Assembly (NCBI GenBank): GCA_019116945.1 | Contig: DXAR01000004.1 | Location: 1-43,804, forward strand | Direction: 5' to 3' | Length of the DNA stretch: 43,804 nucleotides | Origin: Candidatus Janibacter merdipullorum | GTDB lineage: Bacteria > Actinomycetota > Actinomycetes > Actinomycetales > Dermatophilaceae | In this document: piece by piece, positions 1 through 7,378 of the stretch | Position numbering within the stretch: position 1 is the first letter of the stretch | How the letters are laid out: each line of letters starts with the position of its first letter | Position numbers and translations under genes: made by a program | The notes under the pieces: model-generated | Told to the model about the DNA's origin: nothing | Database searches by the model: none | Seen by the model: only the letters and a program-made list of their open reading frames with translations

Positions 1-600
1 CCCGGCCTCCCCGTCGGGCTCCCCGGACTCCCGACGCCGGACAACGGTCCTGCTCAGCCGGTGCAGCCGGCGCAGCCGAGCCCGGTCGCCGGTGGTGCTC
101 CCGCAGCCCGCGAGGACACCGGAGAGCTCCCCTCCGGTCCGATGGTCCTGGCCGTGCGGTGCGCGTCCGGACACCACAACGCCCCCCACGCCACGCGCTG
201 CCGTGTCTGCGGACAGGAGCTGCCGACCCAGCAGCCGGAGCAGACCCCGCGTCCCGCCCTGGGCCTGCTGCGCCTGTCGACCGGTGACATCGTCACCCTC
301 GACCGCGGGGTGCTCATCGGCCGGGCACCGCGGGCCTCGGCGGAGGCCAGCGGAGCACGGGCACCGCACCTCGTGCGCATCGCCAGCCCGGACAACGAGA
401 TCTCCCGCAACCACGTGGAGATCGTGCTCGACGGTTGGCACGTGCTCGTGCGCGACCTCGGGTCCACCAACGGCACGACCGTCGCGCTCCCCGGCTCCTC
501 ACCGGTGCGGGTGCGCCCCGGCGACCAGCAGACCATCGAGCCGGGGACGACGATCACGCTGGCCGACCAGGTCTCCATGGTCTTCGAGGTCACGGGATGA
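1..600 (+). CDS. FHA domain protein with N-terminal zinc-ribbon-like motif (5' end outside window)
   Basis: The frame is open from base 1, with Pro/Gln-rich sequence, so the gene starts upstream; the GTG at 61 lies inside this linker and is unlikely to be the start. A CxxGH...CxxC cluster (bases about 160-220) looks like a small zinc ribbon. It is followed by a canonical FHA domain: GR near bases 319-324, SRNHVEI at about 403-423 and STNG at about 463-474, the pThr-binding core. FHA domains bind phosphothreonine peptides, and the next gene is a Ser/Thr kinase, so this is probably a cytosolic phospho-reader or substrate of that kinase. The stop at 598-600 is followed within a few bases by the kinase start, indicating one operon. 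The full length is unknown. Confidence 0.9.
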   Translation, partial: PGLPVGLPGLPTPDNGPAQPVQPAQPSPVAGGAPAAREDTGELPSGPMVLAVRCASGHHNAPHATRCRVCGQELPTQQPEQTPRPALGLLRLSTGDIVTLDRGVLIGRAPRASAEASGARAPHLVRIASPDNEISRNHVEIVLDGWHVLVRDLGSTNGTTVALPGSSPVRVRPGDQQTIEPGTTITLADQVSMVFEVTG

Positions 601-607
601 TGATGGA

Positions 608-2320
608 GTGAGCAGCACCCTCCCACCCGACCTCGAGGGCCTCGACTACGTCCAACCGCTCGGTTCCGGCGGCTATGCGGACGTCTTCCTCTACGAGCAG
701 CAGATGCCGCGGATGAAGGTCGCCGTCAAGGTGCTCAAGACCGAGGGCCTCACGCCGGCGATCAAGCAGCAGTTCATCGACGAGGCCAACACGATGGCCC
801 AGCTCGCGGACCACCCCTACATCGTCCAGGTCTTCCGCGCCGGGACGAGCGAGGACGCGCGCCCGTACCTCATCATGAAGTACTACCCGCCGCCGAATCT
901 CGCGCAGCGGGCACGCTCGGCCCGCTTCTCCGTCGAGGAGGTCCTGCGGACCGGCATCCAGCTCTCCAGCGCCGTCGAGACGGCGCACCGCGCCGGGGTG
1001 ATCCACCGGGACATCAAGCCGGCCAATGTCCTCGTGAGCCAGTACGGCTCGCCCGGCCTCACCGACTTCGGCATCGCCGGCCGCGGTGGCGCCCTCGAGG
1101 AGCTCGACGACGACCTCGGTGTCTCCATCCCGTGGGCGCCGCCGGAGGTGCTCTTCGGGCAGAGCAACGGGGATGCCCGGGCGGACGTCTACTCGCTCGC
1201 GGCCACGCTGTGGCAGCTGCTCGTCGGCCGCTCCCCCTTCGAGGTCCCCGGCGGGGACAACTCGGCGTACGCCCTCATGCCGCGCATCCGGTCCAACCCA
1301 CCACCGGGCACCGGCCGGGCCGATGTCCCCCAGGCCCTCGAGCGTCTCCTCGCCCAGGCGATGAGCAAGAACCCGCTCGCCCGCCCCGCGAGCGCGATCG
1401 AGTTCGCCCGCAGCCTCCAGCAGATCGAGCAGGAGGAGCGCTTCTCCCGGACGGCGATCGTCGTCCTCGACGAGCTCGGCCACGCGGGGGACTCCGGGTC
1501 CCTCCCGGGGGCCACCCAGGACCGCACGCGGCTGCGCGCGAACTCCGGCTCCGGTCCGTCGGCGCGTTCGGGGCCCCGGCCCACGACGGGGGCGCCGCCC
1601 CCGCCCCTCGGCCAGCCGGTCATCGGGGGTGGGCTCAGCGGTGGTCGCAGCATCGGTGGCGCCGCACCCGTGCCCATCGCCGACGGGGTGGCCAGCCGGC
1701 CGCGGGAGCAGCCGGCTCCCCCCAACTCGAGCGGCTCCGGTCCCAGACCGAGCGGACCCCCACCTCCCCAGCACTCCGGTTCCCATCCCTCCGGTCCCCG
1801 CCAGTCCGGACCCCGGCCACCCGCGGGCCAGCGATCGCGACCGGACCCACAGCGCGCGAAGGGGGCCGGCCCCCGCCTGTGGTGGGTCGCCGGCGGCGTC
1901 GCTGCGGTCCTCGTCCTCGTCGCGGTCATCGGGACGACGATCGCCCTCAGCGGCGGTGGCGACGACGGTGGGGGAACGGCCTCGACGTCCGACGACAGGG
2001 GCGGCGGCGGAGGCGCGATCAGCGGTGCGCCGACGGCGAAGGTCCAGGTCGACGGGGAGACGCTGATCTTCACGATGACCCACGAGGACTTCGCCGACGG
2101 GGACACCTACGTCATCAAGACCGCCCCGACGGAGGACGGCTTCGACCAGGCCACCCCCTACAGCGTCCCCGACGTCGAGGACGGGACGGGGACCTACCGG
2201 CTGCCCGTCCGGTCCGGGACCCAGCAGTGCGGCATCGTGCAGGTCACCCGCGGTGAGGAACCCGAGGTCGAGCGCTCCGAGTGGTCGGATGCCGTCTGCG
2301 CGACGGGCGAGGGCTCATGA
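608..2320 (+). CDS. Transmembrane PknB-type serine/threonine protein kinase
   Basis: A 570-aa Hanks-type kinase. I chose the GTG at 608 because the protein then begins just before the kinase fold; the same frame is open much further upstream but overlaps the FHA gene. Visible motifs are the glycine loop GSGGYADVF (about residues 18-26), AVKVL with Lys41, HRDIKPAN with catalytic Asp135, and DFG at Asp153. A Pro/Gly/Ser-rich linker (about 300-420) precedes a single membrane helix (about 425-448) and an extracellular domain of roughly 110 residues containing two cysteines. The topology is cytosolic kinase, linker, membrane, external sensor, as in PknB, but the sensor is not a PASTA domain. Its neighbours with FHA domains are likely substrates or readers. 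The next gene carries the same external domain, overlapping by ATGA. Confidence 0.93.
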   Translation: MSSTLPPDLEGLDYVQPLGSGGYADVFLYEQQMPRMKVAVKVLKTEGLTPAIKQQFIDEANTMAQLADHPYIVQVFRAGTSEDARPYLIMKYYPPPNLAQRARSARFSVEEVLRTGIQLSSAVETAHRAGVIHRDIKPANVLVSQYGSPGLTDFGIAGRGGALEELDDDLGVSIPWAPPEVLFGQSNGDARADVYSLAATLWQLLVGRSPFEVPGGDNSAYALMPRIRSNPPPGTGRADVPQALERLLAQAMSKNPLARPASAIEFARSLQQIEQEERFSRTAIVVLDELGHAGDSGSLPGATQDRTRLRANSGSGPSARSGPRPTTGAPPPPLGQPVIGGGLSGGRSIGGAAPVPIADGVASRPREQPAPPNSSGSGPRPSGPPPPQHSGSHPSGPRQSGPRPPAGQRSRPDPQRAKGAGPRLWWVAGGVAAVLVLVAVIGTTIALSGGGDDGGGTASTSDDRGGGGGAISGAPTAKVQVDGETLIFTMTHEDFADGDTYVIKTAPTEDGFDQATPYSVPDVEDGTGTYRLPVRSGTQQCGIVQVTRGEEPEVERSEWSDAVCATGEGS

Positions 2321-2802
2321 GCCAGCAGGCACCACCGCGAGGACAGCCGGCACCGCCGCCCGAGCCCACGAAGGGGCTGGAGGTGGGCCTGCTCCCCTTC
2401 ATCGCGAGCATCGTCGGGATCCTGCTCGTCGCGGGGATCATCGGGGGAGTCCTCTGGTTCACCCGGGAGGGTGAGGAGGGGGACGTGGCGACGACGACGG
2501 CGGCGACGCAGCCGGACGGTGCCGTCGACGGGGCGCCGACGATCGAGGTCGAGACCGACGGCGACGTCCTCACCTACACGGTGAGCTATGCCGACTACCA
2601 GCCGGGGGACACCTACCGACTCGTCAAGGGCCCCGACGCGGATGCTCTCGACGGCGCGGAGCCCTGGCCCCTCCGCGACGGGGAGACCACCCACGAGTCC
2701 AATGTCGGCTCGGGGGAGAGAGAATGCGCTCGGGTCCAGGTGCGACGCGGGTCGCAGGTCTCGGCCTGGTCGAAGACAGTCTGCGAAGAAGGAGCTCGGT
2801 GA
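2317..2802 (+). CDS. Small bitopic membrane protein sharing the kinase's extracellular domain
   Basis: A 161-aa protein starting at ATG 2317, overlapping the kinase stop by 4 nt (ATGA). It has a short cytosolic Pro-rich N-terminus, one membrane helix (about residues 28-50) and an external domain. That domain matches the kinase's C-terminal domain along its length: a G-A-P-T start, V-x-DG, then GDTY followed by R/I-x-K, and a closing C-x-x-V-Q-V-x-RG ... W-S-x-x-V-C with the same two cysteines. I do not recognise a named family; a beta-sandwich of the Ig/FN3 type is plausible. It may be a co-receptor, decoy or dimer partner for the kinase sensor. Function inferred only from the duplication and operon position. 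Confidence 0.85.
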   Translation: MSQQAPPRGQPAPPPEPTKGLEVGLLPFIASIVGILLVAGIIGGVLWFTREGEEGDVATTTAATQPDGAVDGAPTIEVETDGDVLTYTVSYADYQPGDTYRLVKGPDADALDGAEPWPLRDGETTHESNVGSGERECARVQVRRGSQVSAWSKTVCEEGAR

Positions 2803-3518
2803 TGCCGGAGAGCGTGGTCACGGTCGATTTCTGCGGTGAGGTCCACGAGGCACCCCGGGAGGGGGTCCTCACGATCGGTCGCGAGGGGGACCTCGAGATC
2901 GACGACAACCCCTTCCTGCACCGCCATTTCCTCCAGGTGAGCCACGAGGGTGGCTGGTGGTGGCTGACGAACGTCGGGACGACCCTCACCGCCACGGTCG
3001 CCGACAAGAAGGGCCTCTTCCAGGCCTGGCTCAACCCGGGCGCGCGGATCCCGCTGGCCTTCGAGAAGGTCACCGTGTGGTTCACCGCCGGGCCCACGAC
3101 CTACGACTTCGACATCCTCGTCGGCAACCCGAGCTTCACCTCGATCGACAACGACGTGCTCATGCCGACGAAGAGCGGCGAGACGACCGTCGGTCGGGTC
3201 TCCTTCACCCCGGACCAGAAGCTGCTCATCGTGGCCCTCTGCGAGGACTTCCTCCGTCGTGCCGGCGCCGGCCAGGGGCAGATTCCGAGCTCCGCCGCCG
3301 CAGCCGACCGCCTCGGGTGGAAGGTGACGAAGTTCAACCGCAAGCTCGACAACGTCTGCCAGAAGCTGGCCGACGCGGGGATCCGTGGACTCCACGGTGG
3401 GCCGGGGAAGCTCGCGAGCAACCGCAAGGCGCGCCTCGTCGAGCACGCCCTGTCCACGCGCATGGTCACCGAGGAGGATCTCGTCCTCCTCGAGGACCCC
3501 GCCGGGACGGAGAGCTGA
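2802..3518 (+). CDS. FHA-like domain protein with C-terminal winged-helix-like region
   Basis: A 238-aa protein. Start ATG 2802 shares one base with the preceding stop and has GAAGGAG about 9 nt upstream. The N-terminal about 115 residues resemble an FHA domain: TIGREGDLEIDD, then NPFLHRHF where canonical domains have SRxH, so the phosphothreonine pocket appears altered. The C-terminal about 90 residues (about 130-235) begin TPDQKLLIVALCEDF and continue with helices and a GWKVTKFNRKLDN stretch typical of winged-helix folds. This is a cytosolic protein, with no signal or membrane helix. It may link the kinase pathway to transcription or act as an adaptor. The fold assignment for the C-terminus is inferred from pattern, not demonstrated. 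Confidence 0.85.
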   Translation: MPESVVTVDFCGEVHEAPREGVLTIGREGDLEIDDNPFLHRHFLQVSHEGGWWWLTNVGTTLTATVADKKGLFQAWLNPGARIPLAFEKVTVWFTAGPTTYDFDILVGNPSFTSIDNDVLMPTKSGETTVGRVSFTPDQKLLIVALCEDFLRRAGAGQGQIPSSAAAADRLGWKVTKFNRKLDNVCQKLADAGIRGLHGGPGKLASNRKARLVEHALSTRMVTEEDLVLLEDPAGTES

Positions 3519-3524
3519 CGAGGG

Positions 3525-4958
3525 ATGACCGAGCAGGGGAGCCCGTCGCCCGCGGCCGTCGAGGAGCGACGCAAGCCGCGATCGATGTGGGTCCGGATGA
3601 TCTCGGGGACGGTCGTCTTCGTCCTCGTCGTCGTCGGGGGCATCTTCGCCTTCCGGGCGGACGGCAAGCCGGTCCATGACGTCGCCCTCACCGACGGGAG
3701 CATCTGGGTCAGCGGTGGCCGCACGGGCAACTGGGGCCGGATCAACACCGGCTCCCACGCGCTCGACGCGATCATCGGCGGTGCCGGCGAGACCGGCGAG
3801 ACCCCGGGCGCCCGCGTCGAGCGCCCGGAGATCCTCCAGGACGGCCGGCAGGTCATCGGGATCACCGGCGTCGGGGACGGGACCCAGGACGACCGCGAGA
3901 TCGTCTCGATCGATGCGGTGACGGGCAGCCCCGTGAAGGGCCGCGCCCGGGTGCCGGCCACGAAGATCACCTCCGGTGGCACCTTCTTCACGCCCGACGT
4001 CGTCGCCCTCGGCGGGGACACCCTCGCCGTCGTGGACCACCAGAACGGCAACCTCTGGGGCCTGCGGCTGGACCCCGAGGGTGGGACCTCCATCGACGGA
4101 CTCACCGACGAGGCGCCGCTGGAGAACGCCCTCGGACCGGGCGCCGCGGTCGCCGTCTCCGAGGACGGCGACATCATGGTCGTCTCCGCGGAGAACGGCA
4201 CCGTCGTCGAGATCCCCGCGGAGGACGACGGCTTCGGCTCCCCCGAGCGCACCGACCTCCCCTTCGAGGAGAGTCGCGTCGCCGACATCACGGCCGTGGG
4301 CGACGACTGGGTCGTCCTCGACCCCGAGGAGGGGATGGTCCACGCCGAGGGGCTCGAGGAGCCGCAGCAGGTCGGTGACGGAGGGGAGGACGAGGAGCTG
4401 ACCCTCGCCGCCCTCCAGCAGGCCGGTTCGGAGAGCCCGGTCGTGGCCGTCCAGACGACGGAGCGGGCCGAGTTCGTCTCGATCGACGACGACGCCGACA
4501 TGGGATCCGCCGACCCGGGGGTCACCTCCGGCCTCGGGGCGAACCCACCCCGCGAGGACTTCGTCAAGATCTCCCGACCGGTCCGCAACGGCAAGTGCCT
4601 CTACGCCGCCTGGGGCCGTGGCAACGGCGTGCTCTGGGGGCGTGCCTGCGGCGAGGCGAGCACGACGACCTCCGAGCTGGCCATCGTCGGGGACCTCGTC
4701 CGGAGGAGCGGGGTCGCGGTGCGGCACAACCGTGGGCAGGTCCTCCTCAACGACCTCGACACCGGACGGGTCTTCGACCTCGCGCTCACCGTCGACCCGC
4801 GGATCGACACCTGGCCCGAAGGGGCGCCACGGGCCGAGCAGGAGCGGTACACGCCCGACTACCGGACCGGGTCGTCGTCCCCCTCGACGACGGCACCACG
4901 ATCCCGACCATCGTCGACGTCCCGGACGTCGACACCGACGAGCACCACGAGTGGATGA
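3525..4958 (+). CDS. Membrane-anchored extracytoplasmic protein, propeller-like; 3' end apparently frameshifted
   Basis: The open frame from ATG 3525 gives 477 aa: a basic cytosolic N-terminus, a membrane helix at about residues 21-43, and a large outside domain with repeated short blocks (DGSIWVSGG, DGRQVIGI, DDWVVLDP) suggesting a beta-propeller. Related proteins next to MoxR-DUF58-transglutaminase genes in actinobacteria often carry C-terminal Ig/FN3 domains; none is present here. The last about 32 residues as read are Ser/Thr/Arg/Pro-rich and use codons rare in this window. Reading in the frame one base back from 4865 gives a more natural C-terminus ending at 4975, with a stop overlapping the next start by ATGA. 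So a single base seems missing near 4863-4865, and the restored protein would be about 483 aa. Confidence 0.82.
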   Translation: MTEQGSPSPAAVEERRKPRSMWVRMISGTVVFVLVVVGGIFAFRADGKPVHDVALTDGSIWVSGGRTGNWGRINTGSHALDAIIGGAGETGETPGARVERPEILQDGRQVIGITGVGDGTQDDREIVSIDAVTGSPVKGRARVPATKITSGGTFFTPDVVALGGDTLAVVDHQNGNLWGLRLDPEGGTSIDGLTDEAPLENALGPGAAVAVSEDGDIMVVSAENGTVVEIPAEDDGFGSPERTDLPFEESRVADITAVGDDWVVLDPEEGMVHAEGLEEPQQVGDGGEDEELTLAALQQAGSESPVVAVQTTERAEFVSIDDDADMGSADPGVTSGLGANPPREDFVKISRPVRNGKCLYAAWGRGNGVLWGRACGEASTTTSELAIVGDLVRRSGVAVRHNRGQVLLNDLDTGRVFDLALTVDPRIDTWPEGAPRAEQERYTPDYRTGSSSPSTTAPRSRPSSTSRTSTPTSTTSG

Positions 4959-4975
4959 GGAAGCAGGAACGATGA
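4863..4975 (+). other. Out-of-frame true C-terminus of the preceding gene (1-nt deletion or sequencing error)
   Basis: From 4865 the alternative frame reads DRVVVPLDDGTTIPT and ends HHEWMRKQER at a TGA (4973-4975). Almost every codon in it ends in G or C, whereas the annotated frame over the same bases uses GCA, CCA, CGA, ACA, AGT and GGA. The stop overlaps the MoxR start ATG (4972) by 4 nt, the arrangement used throughout this operon. Restoring one G to make CGGGACC at 4863-4867 would join the frames. No slippery heptamer is visible, so programmed frameshifting is unlikely. Confidence 0.75.
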
Positions 4976-5940
4976 GCATCTCCCAGGAACAGGCCAGCTG
5001 GTTCAGCCAGGCCTTCCAGCAGATGGTCGGCAACATCGACCAGGTCGTCCTCGGCAAGCAGCACATCGTGCGGCTCGGCCTCACCTGCCTGCTCTCCGAG
5101 GGCCACCTCCTCCTCGAGGACTACCCCGGCACGGGCAAGACCCAGCTCGCGCGGGCGATCGCTGCGACGGTGCAGGGCAGCAGCAGCCGGATCCAGTTCA
5201 CCCCCGACCTCCTCCCGAGCGATGTCACCGGCGTGACGATCTACGACGAGCACACGAAGAAGTTCGACTTCCACCAGGGACCGGTCTTCGCGACGATCGT
5301 CCTCGCCGACGAGATCAACCGCGCCTCGCCCAAGACCCAGTCCGCCCTCCTCGAGGTCATGGAGGAGGGCCGGGTGACCGTGGACGGCACCTCGCACGAG
5401 GTGGGTCGCCCCTTCATGGTCGTCGCGACGCAGAACCCCATCGAGCAGGCCGGCACCTACCGGCTGCCGGAGGCGCAGCTCGACCGCTTCCTCATGAAGA
5501 CCTCGCTCGGCTACCCGGACCACGAGGCGACGGTGGCCGTCCTCGCGGACTCGGCACGGCGTGACCGGACCCGGGGGCTGCGCCCGGTCGTCACGGCCAA
5601 GGTCGTCAGCGACATGGCGCAGCTCGCCGACCAGGTGCACATCGACGCCGCGATCCTCGCCTACGTCTCGCGCATCGCCGAGGCGACGCGGCGCCACTCC
5701 AACATCCGGCTCGGCCTCTCCGTCCGCGGCTGCCTCGCCTTCGTCCGCTGCGCCAAGACGTGGGCGGCCGGGCAGGGACGCACCCACGTCGTCCCCGACG
5801 ACATCAAGGCGCTCGCCGAGCCGATCATGAGCCACCGACTGCTGCTCACCGCCGAGGCCGAGTTCGCCGGGGTGCGCACGAGCGACGTCATCGCCAAGGT
5901 GCTCGGTGAGGTGGCCCCGCCCACCGAGCGCGTCGCCTGA
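4972..5940 (+). CDS. MoxR family AAA+ ATPase
   Basis: A 322-aa cytosolic AAA+ protein of normal MoxR length. Walker A is EDYPGTGKT (residues 50-58), Walker B ADEINRASPKTQ (112-123), followed by the family hallmark TQNPIEQAGTYRLPEAQLDRF split over about residues 155-176, and a C-terminal helical lid. MoxR ATPases act as chaperones that mature or activate partner complexes, usually VWA/DUF58 proteins encoded next door, as here. The start ATG 4972 overlaps the frameshifted stop of the gene before. The window contains a second MoxR at 35420 with its own DUF58 partner; this one is tied to the type VII-like ATPase operon. Confidence 0.95.
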   Translation: MSISQEQASWFSQAFQQMVGNIDQVVLGKQHIVRLGLTCLLSEGHLLLEDYPGTGKTQLARAIAATVQGSSSRIQFTPDLLPSDVTGVTIYDEHTKKFDFHQGPVFATIVLADEINRASPKTQSALLEVMEEGRVTVDGTSHEVGRPFMVVATQNPIEQAGTYRLPEAQLDRFLMKTSLGYPDHEATVAVLADSARRDRTRGLRPVVTAKVVSDMAQLADQVHIDAAILAYVSRIAEATRRHSNIRLGLSVRGCLAFVRCAKTWAAGQGRTHVVPDDIKALAEPIMSHRLLLTAEAEFAGVRTSDVIAKVLGEVAPPTERVA

Positions 5941-5956
5941 CGGAGATCACCCACCG

Positions 5957-7378
5957 ATGACGAACGGACCCTCCACGCCTCGCCCCGAGCCGCCCCGCGG
6001 CCGCGGGCGGGTGCAGGACACCCCACGGGCCCCTGTCGGGATGTCCGGGGGCGACGACGAGCGCCTGGAGCGGATGGCCGAGTCGTCGAAGCTGCGCGCG
6101 ACGGGGAGCCGGCGCACCGTCTCCCTCCCGGGGGCCTCCCTCGTCCGGGCCGCGCAGGGGGCGACCCGCGCCATCCGTCGGGGCGCCGGTGCCACCGACG
6201 ACCGGCTCCGCCGCCGGTGGTTCGGCGGCCGGCTCGACTGGGTCACCGGCCTGGGGTGGACCCTCCTCGCCCTCGCCGTGCTGCTGTGGGTGCTCGGTGC
6301 CCTCCTCGGGTGGGTCGAGCTCGTCATCATGGCGATGGTCGGTCTCGTGCTCGTCCTCGTCTGCGTCGTGCTCTCGATCGGCCGGCACGTGGCCGAGGTG
6401 GACCTCGTCGTCGAGCCCCTCCGCGCCGACATCGGCGACCTCGCCCAGGGCCACATCACCCTGCGCAATGCCTCCCGCCGGACCATGCTCCCTTCGCTCG
6501 TGCGCCTGCCGGTCGGTGCCGGCGAGGAGGTCTTCACCGTGCCGCTGCTGAAGAAGGGGGCACACTTCCGCACCTCCTTCCCCGTCGCCACGCCTACTCG
6601 CGGCGTCATCCCCGTCGGCCCGCCGACGACGGTGCAGGGCGACCCGCTCGGCATCACCCGGCGGGCGGTGACCTTCGGTGGGCAGCAGCTCATGCACGTC
6701 CACCCGCGGCGGATCGCGCTCGAGTCCGGCGCCCACGGTCTGCTCCGCGACCTCGAGGGGGAGGCGACCCCCGAGCTGTCCATGGCCGACATCGACTTCC
6801 ACGCCCTGCGCGAGTACGAGCCCGGCGACGACCGCCGCTACGTCCACTGGCGATCCTCCGCCAAGCACGACACGCTCCTCGTCCGGCAGTTCCAGGAGAC
6901 CCGGCGCTCCCACCTGGGCGTCGTCGTCGACACCGACCCCGCCGCCTACCCCGAGGGCGAAGGGGACGTGGAGACCGCGATCGCCGCGGCCGCCTCGCTC
7001 ATGGTCCAGTCGATCAAGGACGAGCAGGAGGCAACCGTCGTGTGCAACGACGGCCTCGCCTCGCGCACCACGGTGCCGCTCGTCCTCGACACCCTCACCA
7101 CGGCATCGATCGGCAGGGTGGACCTCGTCCGGTCCGCGCGCGCGGTCGTCCAGCACGCGCCCGACTCGTCGGTCGCCGTCCTCTGCACGGGCCCCGGTCG
7201 GGCCTTCCTCGAGATCCAGCAGTGCCTCGGGGAGTTCGAGGTGGAGGTGCACAAGGTGGCGATCATCGTCGACCCGAGGGCGCGCACCGGTCTGAAGCGC
7301 GTCCGCGGGATGAGCGTCATCACGATCACCGAGCTCGAGGACCTCCAGCAGGTCACCGCGGGACTGGTGCCGGCATGA
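5957..7378 (+). CDS. DUF58 domain membrane protein
   Basis: A 473-aa protein. Start ATG 5957 has a GGAG about 11 nt upstream. A long basic, disordered N-terminus (about 1-90) precedes two membrane helices (about 95-145), then a beta-rich region and the DUF58 core: DFHALREYEPGDDRRYVHW (about 278-296), the most diagnostic motif, then a VWA-like segment GVVVDTDPAAY. The MIDAS serine pattern is not conserved, as often in DUF58. Usual partner of the adjacent MoxR ATPase. In this operon it precedes a transglutaminase-fold protein and the EssC-type ATPase, a recurring actinobacterial order. The stop overlaps the next start by ATGA. Confidence 0.92.
   Translation: MTNGPSTPRPEPPRGRGRVQDTPRAPVGMSGGDDERLERMAESSKLRATGSRRTVSLPGASLVRAAQGATRAIRRGAGATDDRLRRRWFGGRLDWVTGLGWTLLALAVLLWVLGALLGWVELVIMAMVGLVLVLVCVVLSIGRHVAEVDLVVEPLRADIGDLAQGHITLRNASRRTMLPSLVRLPVGAGEEVFTVPLLKKGAHFRTSFPVATPTRGVIPVGPPTTVQGDPLGITRRAVTFGGQQLMHVHPRRIALESGAHGLLRDLEGEATPELSMADIDFHALREYEPGDDRRYVHWRSSAKHDTLLVRQFQETRRSHLGVVVDTDPAAYPEGEGDVETAIAAAASLMVQSIKDEQEATVVCNDGLASRTTVPLVLDTLTTASIGRVDLVRSARAVVQHAPDSSVAVLCTGPGRAFLEIQQCLGEFEVEVHKVAIIVDPRARTGLKRVRGMSVITITELEDLQQVTAGLVPA

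Noticed and set aside
92-607. Extending the kinase start upstream to 92
   Set aside because: This would overlap the FHA gene almost fully and add Arg/Pro-rich sequence typical of an out-of-frame reading.
4855-4875. Programmed -1 frameshift producing two C-termini
   Set aside because: No slippery heptamer or downstream stem is visible; a single-base deletion or sequence error explains the data more simply.
2613-5084. Very long antisense open frame (about 820 codons), with others at 6946-9735 and 11073-14264
   Set aside because: Typical of high-GC sequence opposite real genes; the sequences lack domains and lie wholly opposite well-recognised proteins.
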